From the NCBI GenBank assembly GCA_001804045.1, contig MHFD01000034.1, forward strand, positions 1 to 13,130: a stretch of 13,130 nucleotides of DNA, written 5' to 3'. The stretch is from Omnitrophica bacterium RBG_13_46_9. Its GTDB lineage: Bacteria > Omnitrophota > Gorgyraeia > JABMRN01 > RBG-13-46-9. Below are positions 6,953 through 13,130 of the stretch, piece by piece. The position numbers and the translations under genes are program-made. Below the pieces are notes generated by a model. It was not told where the DNA came from. It saw nothing but the letters and a program-made list of their open reading frames with translations, and did not search any database. Position 1 is the stretch's first letter. Every line of letters begins with the position of its first letter.

Positions 6953-7190
6953 GTTATAGGTTGTAGGTAATAGGTAGTAGGTTATAGGGGTACTCGTTAC
7001 GTAGGACGTGGGACGTCCGCTCCCTGCGGTCGCTGGGACGATGGACGATTCGATATGGCACGTTAGGTAGTAGGTAATAGGTAGTAGGGGGTAGGAGGGG
7101 TACTCGTTACGTGGGACGTAGGACGTCCGCTCGCTTCGCTCGCTGGGACGTGGGACGATTCGGGATAGAACGTTAGTAGCTCATAGGAAG
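6953..7190. repeat. ~110-bp intergenic tandem pair (copies B and C) with GGACGTR heptamers
   Basis: TACTCGTTACGT starts at 6991 and again at 7101, a 110-bp period. Each is followed by two GGACGTR heptamers, a GTCCGCTC...CGCTGGGAC inverted repeat, GGACGATTCG, and ACGTTAG. TAGGTAATAGGTAGTAGG runs precede each copy. The middle of the palindrome differs (CCTGCGGT versus GCTTCGCT). Related to copy A after ychF. Confidence 0.75.
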
Positions 7191-7260
7191 AAACTTATGG
7201 AAATTCATTGACTCGATAGCTGATGGCTGACGACTGATGACTGATAGCTCATAGGAGGAA
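7191..7260. repeat. CTGATGGCTGACGACTGATGACTGATAG short-period repeat
   Basis: Degenerate repeats of CTGATRRCTGAC-type words at 7217-7249, the last of which is the reverse complement of 4109-4124. ATAGGAGGAAACTCAT (7251-7266) resembles a ribosome-binding site but no frame follows it. Confidence 0.5.
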
Positions 7261-7275
7261 ACTCATTAAAACGAA

Positions 7276-7303
7276 TTGAAATACGAATTTCGTTATATAT
7301 AAG
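7276..7303 (+). promoter_or_regulatory. Promoter candidate for the giant gene
   Basis: TTGAAA (7276-7281) and TATAAG (7298-7303) each match the sigma-70 hexamers at five of six positions, with a 16-nt spacer. The 23 nt at 7285-7307 match 5548-5570 before the lipoprotein at about 19 positions. A start near 7310 would give a leader of about 110 nt. Confidence 0.5.
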
Positions 7304-7350
7304 CAACATATGCAACATAAAACGAGAAAAACTATGCTACAAAGGAACGC

Positions 7351-7400
7351 AACCTTAAGAAACATTAAGCAACATCAAGAAACCTTAAGAAACCTCCGGC
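7351..7400 (+). repeat. 10-bp tandem repeat in the giant gene's leader
   Basis: Five consecutive decamers: AACCTTAAGA, AACATTAAGC, AACATCAAGA, AACCTTAAGA, AACCTCCGGC. The period equals one DNA turn. A related pair, AACTTTAAGA AACCTTCGAT, is at 5568-5587 before the lipoprotein. It ends 18 bp before the start codon. Confidence 0.7.
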
Positions 7401-7418
7401 GGAAACAAAGATAAAGTT

Positions 7419-10400
7419 ATGAAACGAAAAAAACAACATAGCATATGGATGAAGACGGTAGCAACGCTCGTGGTATGCCTATTTTTGACGAACTCCGTCG
7501 CCTGGGCATACCCGGACAGGCTCTGCCTCGCGACGCAATCCATATTCAAACCGCTTCAAAGTAAACATTTAAGAGATATCGGCATAATAAAATATTACAT
7601 ATCATGCCTTACAAAGAGTTTTCCTGATTTCGGGTCTATTCCGGGAGACGTCAACGCGCGGATAGGAAGCGAAAAAATAGACATAGTCCTTGGTTTTTCG
7701 CAAAAAGACTCATTACGACATTATTTTGACAGAATATCTTCAAATGAATACATAATTCCATGTAGCATCAATAGGACCAAATATTACGCATATATAACTC
7801 TAAATAAAGATAATGGAATACTCGACATTACGGTTTTCAGAAGTAAGGAGTTCGAAACGCTTAAAGAAACGCGCAGTATAGCCCACCTGAAGCGGACCCA
7901 ACGGGAAGAAGAGACCGTCGGGCACGAAGAAAAGATAGATACCCCTATTTCAATCGCTCACAGCGATGAGGAAAACATAAAGAGATTTTTGGATGATTTT
8001 AAGGAACTTAAACTGAAGCACGATGTATTAATGTTTTTTGCTGCATTCGGGGCAAGTCCCGAATTTTTACATGAAGTCCGGCGGTTTATGAGTAAAAGCA
8101 GCATATCGCTTGTGCCGAAGGACCTCTCTTTGGTAGTCTCAGTTGAAGGCAGAGAATACCGGATTCCGATAGAAATCGAGAAAGCGCACGCCAGCAATAA
8201 ATATATCAATATTCCGCGGGATATCAAGGATACTTATGTTAATTTAGCGCTATATCAGATACCGAACGTCGGTTTCACTCTTCGTAAACCCCGGGAGACA
8301 TACGATTCGCTTTTGCATGTCGTGGTCCACGAGTTATCCGCCAAGTGCGGGCAAGACGACATTTTTAATAAGAGGTTGGAGGCGGCATTAAAAAGGTGGC
8401 AGGGCGTAATAGGGCGTATCGATTTAGCCGGACAATACCCCGACATCGCTAAGGTTGTCGCTAAAATGAGATTTAAGGATTTAAAAAGGGTAAAGAGAAG
8501 GGATTTAAGCAAAGATGGTGATGCGCGACCAGGAATCCCGGGATCGATGAGCAGGGAGGGGCTTGAGCTATCCGTTAGAAGAGGCGATTTTGGCAGGTCT
8601 GTCAGTTATTATAATAAAGCCCTGATGGGCTGTGAGGCTATGGTAAAGGACGGCAAGGTTCTTGATGTGGGCTCCGGGCTTGGGCAGCTTGCTGCATGGG
8701 CTGAAAGAGCCGGCGCGCGGGAAGTCATCGGCATAGAACCGGACAAAAATGCGGTCGAAATCGGAAACAGGCTCGCCCGATCGAGAGGCTCTAAAATAGT
8801 AATAGTAGAGGGAGATGCGGGAAAATTATCATTTCCGGACGGCGAGTTTGATGTCGTCACAGCAGGATTCGTATTTTCGTTTATTGAGCGAGACGAACGG
8901 AGTAAGGCGATAAGCGAATGCTCGCGCGCCCTTAAGAACAGCGGATCGATATTGTTTGCGGTTCATTCAGACCGCATTTATACCATGAGAGCCGACGGAG
9001 CAGCGATACCCGTGCATGGCCAGGATATAGACGGTATTAGATCATGGTCCCAGGAAACATGGCGGGAAAATTTGAAGAAGATCGGTTTTGAAGAAGTAGA
9101 GATACGCCCTATATGGCAGAATACCTTGGATGGCATATTATGCGGTAACTGGGTGATCACCGCCAAAAAACCTGCAGCTTCTCCGGATGTCATGCATACA
9201 ATATCACAGAGAGAGAAAACAGCCGTTCCGGACAGAGAAGGGATGCCCCATGAGCTTATGGATGATGCGGCGGTACTTATGGCAAAGAAAGCGCTCATGC
9301 TCACCATAACCGTTGTAAGCACGCTGTGGGCCCTGTTCTGGTTCATTTACTGCAACCATTACTTCGAATCGTATTTGCAGAAAGGTGAGGGCGGCGCCTT
9401 TGCCACGCTTATCGTTAAGCTTTTGTCAAACCACGGCCTTCACTTATTCTTCCCGACCGTGATTTTAGGGATTTCATTTGTTGCGGTAGAGATATTATTG
9501 CGTTACCGGGCAAGCGATAGTGAATTTGACAGATATAGGGTTCCCTGGTCCTATGTCTTCGCGATGTCGGTTCTATATGCGTTTTTCTTTGAATTTGTAC
9601 AACCGCTTCTGCGTGAGGGTCTGCCGGACCGCAGGGGCTCTGTCTCCGATTGGCGAGATGCTTTAGTCGCAGTCGCAGGCTTTATTGTGGCTAAATACCT
9701 CTTTGGGCCGGTCCTGGACAGAATGGCAAATGTTATGGCAAAACCGATCCGATTAAAGGTATCAAAGGATTCGGGGAGGCCGGATGATAGCGTCCTTAAG
9801 GCGAAGAAAGCGACATTACGATCCGAAATGAGAAAACACCGGGAGATGCTCTTACCTGAGGAGCGTCGCGAAAAAAGCAGTACTATAGGGAACACGTTGC
9901 GATCTTTAGAAGTATATCAAAACGCCGGTCTAATAGCATTCTTTCATTCCATCCCCGAAGAGGTCGATACGATACCGATTATTCAGGCAGCATTGGATGC
10001 CGGAAAACGAGTTGCGCTGCCCGTATGTGATACGGAAGCGAAAACACTTGCATACTATGAAATCACAAGCCTCGATGGCCTGAAACCGAACAAGAAATAC
10101 CCGAAGCTCTTAGAACCTGTCCCGGATGAGGAAAATCAGGTGGAGCCGGAAGACATAGACCTCCTCGTGATCTCCGGCCTTGCGTTTGATAAACGGGGAA
10201 AACACCTGGGATACGGCATGGGGTATTATGACCGATACATGGCACAGATACCAGATACGCCGGCGATCGGTCTTGCCTTTGGGCTGCAGGTCGTCGATGA
10301 ACTTCCTGCCGGTGAAAATGATATAAAAGTCGACTATGTGGTGACCGAAAACGCGGTCTACTCCGGGAAATACGTAAAAGAAAACGTCTCCCCCGGCCCG

Positions 10401-13130
10401 GCGCTCTTTGTGGATCCAGAGACGCATGAAATACGGAAATTAAGGCCGGACGAGCGCAAGGCGCTCAATGAAACGCTTGATACGTTAGTGTTTAAGGGCG
10501 AATCGCCGTACCTTGTGGGCAGATTAAACACGGAAAGAACAAAAGAGCTTATGGGTGAGGATAATTTCGGCTCAATAAGCTCTCACGGCCCGCCTCTTAA
10601 CGCGTATGTGATAAATGACTTTGTTCTTGCCGGAACATTACCGGAAAAGTATAAGTACCTTGCCTACGGACTCATTACCCATGCCGGAACGTGGCGTGAC
10701 GCAGACGGCACGCCACGTGCGCAGAATATTTTCATACCGAATTCCGTTTATAACGAACTGTCAAACTTGCTCCATGTTAAATCCCCTGTGCTGGAAGTCT
10801 GGAGGAAGCACGAGGCAGGCCATCTTGCAAATAGAGAAGGCGCTCCCGATTTGAGGGATAACCGTGAAAAAATATTAATCGGCATGCTTTATAGAAAGAA
10901 GAATGATGACTTAACAAAAGCGAACGCCGGTATAGTGATATGGGAAACATGGTTTAAAAATAGGCCATATATTATAAAACTTACAAACAATCCTAGAATA
11001 GCGGAAGGACGCATTATTCCCGAAGCTGCGTTTCTGGGAGAGGTAAACCCCGATGGCGGCATATCGAGCCTGCCCGTTAAATTAGATTTAAAGACTTATA
11101 AAGATATGACGGGAATTGTTATCGATAAGTTCCCGCGCGGCCTCACCCTGGGAGAATATATATTCGTGCAATCTCGCATCAGGACGCAAGACAGGCGCAT
11201 GCCGCAGGACAGGGCTTTAGACATAGTGCTTCAGATAGCAGGGACACTCAAAAACCATGTGCACAGCCATAGGATAATCCATCGCGATATCAAACCCGAC
11301 AATATATACTTAAGGGCCGACGGGAACGTGATTCTTTTTGATTTCGGCGGATCCGCGTCCGCTGATTATGATTGGAAAGAAGACCCGAGAAAATTGAGAC
11401 GCGCAGTCACGCCGTACTTTATGCCGAAAGACATCCTGAGTGAAAAAGTAAATCCTGATTATTCAGATGATGCATATCAGCTTGCCATAACCCTTTGTTA
11501 TATGCTGACCGGCAAATTGGAGCCTGTTAACGAGGACCTTCAGAAGATGAATCCACGAATAAGGACTATCATAGAAAGGGCAACCCATCCGGAAAGAGAC
11601 AGGCGCTATCACGACATGGGTGAGATGCTGGCTGACCTCGGTGAGTGCAGGGATTCCATGGGCGGGGAAAATACCTCTCACGGCCCGGCGCTATTTGTGG
11701 AGCCGGAGACAGGAAAGATCAAACCCTTAAGCGAAAGTGAACATGAGGTGCTCAACGATACTCTCAATAACATTGTCTTTAGCGGTAAGTATGCCGATGA
11801 CGTAAGACATCTTACTCGCGGTGAGACAAAGCGCCTCATAGGCAAAGAGAACTATAGCGCTATAGCGCAGGAGAACATATTCCCGCTGGACATATATGTG
11901 GTTAAGGACGCCTTGCTGGAGGAACATCTCCCCGGCGCATTTAAATATATCGCTAAGGGTCTTCTTACCCACGCGGGGACCCATAAAAACAAAGCCAAGA
12001 ATCTTTTTATGTCGGAATATATGTATACGGTTCTATCTTTTCTCGATGAGGATTTCGGCGAGCTGCATTTCTGGCGTGAGCACGAAAAAGAGCATTTGCT
12101 GAGACGGGACGTCCCTATAGATGCCTCTCTTTCCGAAGAAGGAAAAAGGTTGGCGCACAATCTTTACGATTTAAAAACCGCTGTTGCGGATATCGAACGA
12201 GACGAATATAAATGGAGCATCTCCGAGGTTTGGCTTAAGGGTAGGCCATGTCTTATGAAGTTTTCAATCTGTACACAGACCATACAAGATACCCTGATTC
12301 CTGAAGCGGAAATAACCCGCGAAGTCAATCCGGAAGGCACGATAGCGGTTCTGCCTTCGGTCTTAGCCGTAAAAAGGCCGGATGGAAAAGGGCCATGCGG
12401 CATAATTTTCGAATATTTCAAAGCGGGCAAGGAATTATCCGTTTACATAGATGAGAAGAAAGCGGCGACAGATAGCGCGAAAAGAGGTTATCTTTCCCCG
12501 GAAGAAGCTATCGATATCGCGATACAAGTGGCGGAGATACTTGAGACCTATATACACCCGAAGGGTATCATGCACAGGGATGTCCACCCCGGAAATATAC
12601 GCTTACTGAATTCAAGAAGGGTTATTCTTCATGATTACGGAATCTCTGAAAGGGTAGGTTACGATTGGGATAACGATCCGCGCCATCTTCTAGACAAGTC
12701 TAACTACTTTCGGACGCCATATGATGTTTTTGAAGGAGAAGCTAAACCTGACTTTTCTGATGATATGTATGCTCTGGGAACGACTCTGTGCGAGATGCTT
12801 ACAGGGTGTCTGGAGATCCGTCAGATCGGATCAGCGGATCTGGATCCCCGGATAGAAAGGATAATAGAAAGAGCCACAAACGATGACAGGTCACGGAGAT
12901 ACCATAGCGCGCGCGAGATGCGCGCAGACCTTGAGATATGCAGGGCTTCTTTAGGCGAAAGCGAAAGCAGCACCTCACTGGGCCCGGCGCTTTCGGCAAG
13001 CGCAAATGCAATAAAAGAAAAGGCGAAAGGAGTTACGCAAGAGCTTGCGAACGCGCTCTTCAATTGCGCGATGAACCTACCTGACGGGGAGAGGATGCTC
13101 CTTGCCCTGGACGAGGACTTGGGGAGAGAG
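7419..13130 (+). CDS. Giant multidomain protein: signal peptide, SAM methyltransferase, VanZ-like membrane part, 5-FTHF cyclo-ligase, two HExxH-kinase modules (3' partial)
   Basis: The frame runs 1904 codons from ATG 7419 to the edge without a stop. Residues 1-30 form a Sec-type signal (basic start, hydrophobic core, AWA before Tyr31). 31-385 is unrecognised, with HVVVHE at 300-305. 385-590 is a Rossmann methyltransferase: VLDVGSGLGQ (414-423), IEPD with Glu440, DGEFDVV. Four hydrophobic segments lie near 627-646, 675-694, 710-730 and 745-766; ExxQ (725-728), R738/R739 and D744/D747 recall VanZ. 793-981 is a complete 5-formyltetrahydrofolate cyclo-ligase (GLAFD 920-924, GYGMGYYDRY 931-940). 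Then come two modules (993-1421, 1422-1854): GPAL linker, HExxH, kinase-like domain. A third GPAL linker begins at 1855. Met11 (7449) is an alternative start; the Shine-Dalgarno is weak. Overall function is unknown; domain calls are firm for the cyclo-ligase, methyltransferase and kinase 1. Confidence 0.9.
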   Translation, partial: MKRKKQHSIWMKTVATLVVCLFLTNSVAWAYPDRLCLATQSIFKPLQSKHLRDIGIIKYYISCLTKSFPDFGSIPGDVNARIGSEKIDIVLGFSQKDSLRHYFDRISSNEYIIPCSINRTKYYAYITLNKDNGILDITVFRSKEFETLKETRSIAHLKRTQREEETVGHEEKIDTPISIAHSDEENIKRFLDDFKELKLKHDVLMFFAAFGASPEFLHEVRRFMSKSSISLVPKDLSLVVSVEGREYRIPIEIEKAHASNKYINIPRDIKDTYVNLALYQIPNVGFTLRKPRETYDSLLHVVVHELSAKCGQDDIFNKRLEAALKRWQGVIGRIDLAGQYPDIAKVVAKMRFKDLKRVKRRDLSKDGDARPGIPGSMSREGLELSVRRGDFGRSVSYYNKALMGCEAMVKDGKVLDVGSGLGQLAAWAERAGAREVIGIEPDKNAVEIGNRLARSRGSKIVIVEGDAGKLSFPDGEFDVVTAGFVFSFIERDERSKAISECSRALKNSGSILFAVHSDRIYTMRADGAAIPVHGQDIDGIRSWSQETWRENLKKIGFEEVEIRPIWQNTLDGILCGNWVITAKKPAASPDVMHTISQREKTAVPDREGMPHELMDDAAVLMAKKALMLTITVVSTLWALFWFIYCNHYFESYLQKGEGGAFATLIVKLLSNHGLHLFFPTVILGISFVAVEILLRYRASDSEFDRYRVPWSYVFAMSVLYAFFFEFVQPLLREGLPDRRGSVSDWRDALVAVAGFIVAKYLFGPVLDRMANVMAKPIRLKVSKDSGRPDDSVLKAKKATLRSEMRKHREMLLPEERREKSSTIGNTLRSLEVYQNAGLIAFFHSIPEEVDTIPIIQAALDAGKRVALPVCDTEAKTLAYYEITSLDGLKPNKKYPKLLEPVPDEENQVEPEDIDLLVISGLAFDKRGKHLGYGMGYYDRYMAQIPDTPAIGLAFGLQVVDELPAGENDIKVDYVVTENAVYSGKYVKENVSPGPALFVDPETHEIRKLRPDERKALNETLDTLVFKGESPYLVGRLNTERTKELMGEDNFGSISSHGPPLNAYVINDFVLAGTLPEKYKYLAYGLITHAGTWRDADGTPRAQNIFIPNSVYNELSNLLHVKSPVLEVWRKHEAGHLANREGAPDLRDNREKILIGMLYRKKNDDLTKANAGIVIWETWFKNRPYIIKLTNNPRIAEGRIIPEAAFLGEVNPDGGISSLPVKLDLKTYKDMTGIVIDKFPRGLTLGEYIFVQSRIRTQDRRMPQDRALDIVLQIAGTLKNHVHSHRIIHRDIKPDNIYLRADGNVILFDFGGSASADYDWKEDPRKLRRAVTPYFMPKDILSEKVNPDYSDDAYQLAITLCYMLTGKLEPVNEDLQKMNPRIRTIIERATHPERDRRYHDMGEMLADLGECRDSMGGENTSHGPALFVEPETGKIKPLSESEHEVLNDTLNNIVFSGKYADDVRHLTRGETKRLIGKENYSAIAQENIFPLDIYVVKDALLEEHLPGAFKYIAKGLLTHAGTHKNKAKNLFMSEYMYTVLSFLDEDFGELHFWREHEKEHLLRRDVPIDASLSEEGKRLAHNLYDLKTAVADIERDEYKWSISEVWLKGRPCLMKFSICTQTIQDTLIPEAEITREVNPEGTIAVLPSVLAVKRPDGKGPCGIIFEYFKAGKELSVYIDEKKAATDSAKRGYLSPEEAIDIAIQVAEILETYIHPKGIMHRDVHPGNIRLLNSRRVILHDYGISERVGYDWDNDPRHLLDKSNYFRTPYDVFEGEAKPDFSDDMYALGTTLCEMLTGCLEIRQIGSADLDPRIERIIERATNDDRSRRYHSAREMRADLEICRASLGESESSTSLGPALSASANAIKEKAKGVTQELANALFNCAMNLPDGERMLLALDEDLGRE
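10395..11681 (+). repeat. Module 1 of the giant protein: GPAL linker, HExxH domain, Ser/Thr-kinase-like domain
   Basis: Residues 993-1421. The linker reads GPALFVDPETHEIRKL. The HExxH domain contains LITHAGT (His1088) and WRKHEAGHL (HEAGH 1131-1135), the zinc-binding form of many metallopeptidases. The kinase-like domain (about 1160-1410) has Lys1187 in YIIKLT, a candidate helix-C Glu in IPEA, HRDIKPDN (1288-1295), DFG (1308-1310) and SDDAYQLA as the helix-F Asp region. All residues needed for phosphotransfer appear present. A typical glycine-rich loop is not evident. Matching positions in module 2 lie about 424-433 residues further on. Confidence 0.85.
11682..12980 (+). repeat. Module 2 of the giant protein: GPAL linker, HExxH domain, divergent kinase-like domain
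   Basis: Residues 1422-1854. The linker reads GPALFVEPETGKIKPL. The HExxH domain repeats LLTHAGT (His1518) and WREHEKEHL (HEKEH 1555-1559). The kinase-like domain (about 1590-1845) keeps Lys1614 in CLMKFS and IPEA, but the catalytic loop reads HRDVHPGN (1719-1726), with His in place of the usual Lys, and the metal motif is DYG (1739-1741). SDDMYALG matches the helix-F region. Asp and Asn are retained, so activity is possible but specificity may differ. The copies are clearly homologous yet well diverged. Confidence 0.85.

Noticed and set aside
10615..10854. 79-codon + strand frame in another phase
   Set aside because: It is contained in the giant gene, whose own frame carries the HEAGH domain here; codon content is not gene-like.
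11640..11700. Gene boundary between the two kinase modules
   Set aside because: The frame continues without stop or start signals through the GPAL linker, so it is an internal duplication, not two genes.

Overview
The window looks like a bacterial chromosome fragment, probably from an uncultured anaerobe. The multidomain gene at its right end, with an Ala-Trp-Ala-Tyr-Pro N-terminus and recurring Gly-Pro-Ala-Leu linkers, resembles what I remember of Candidatus Omnitrophota (OP3). That assignment is from memory and no database was searched. The adenosylcobalamin-dependent ribonucleotide reductase and the archaeal-type phosphoglycerate mutase fit an anaerobic, MAG-type lineage. All recognised genes lie on the + strand.

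Layout. 1-2653: 3' part of a class II ribonucleotide reductase (nrdJ) interrupted by an intein with a LAGLIDADG homing endonuclease; the left window edge cuts the intein. 2759-4039: cofactor-independent phosphoglycerate mutase (apgM). 4163-5179: YchF-type P-loop NTPase with a TGS domain. 5600-6166: small coiled-coil lipoprotein. 7419-13130: one uninterrupted frame of 1904 codons that leaves the window without a stop. It encodes a signal peptide, an unrecognised N-terminal region, a SAM methyltransferase, four VanZ-like membrane segments, a 5-formyltetrahydrofolate cyclo-ligase, and two tandem copies of a module of about 430 residues (linker, HExxH domain, Ser/Thr-kinase-like domain). A third linker has started at the edge.

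The gaps are full of structure. 4040-4162, 5180-5599 and 6167-7418 hold three copies of a two-hairpin repeat whose stem sequences change in a compensated way, a cluster of three hairpins resembling an IS200/IS605 end, a leader with a c-di-GMP-I-like aptamer core apparently split by one of the two-hairpin repeats and ending in a strong intrinsic terminator, three tandem 82-bp units, a pair of ~110-bp units rich in GGACGTR heptamers, and 10-bp tandem repeats just before the giant gene.

The first three proteins are housekeeping functions (dNTP synthesis, glycolysis, translation-associated NTPase) with no obvious joint pathway. The giant gene, with its long repeat-laden leader and duplicated kinase modules with divergent catalytic loops, is the part most likely to be undescribed.
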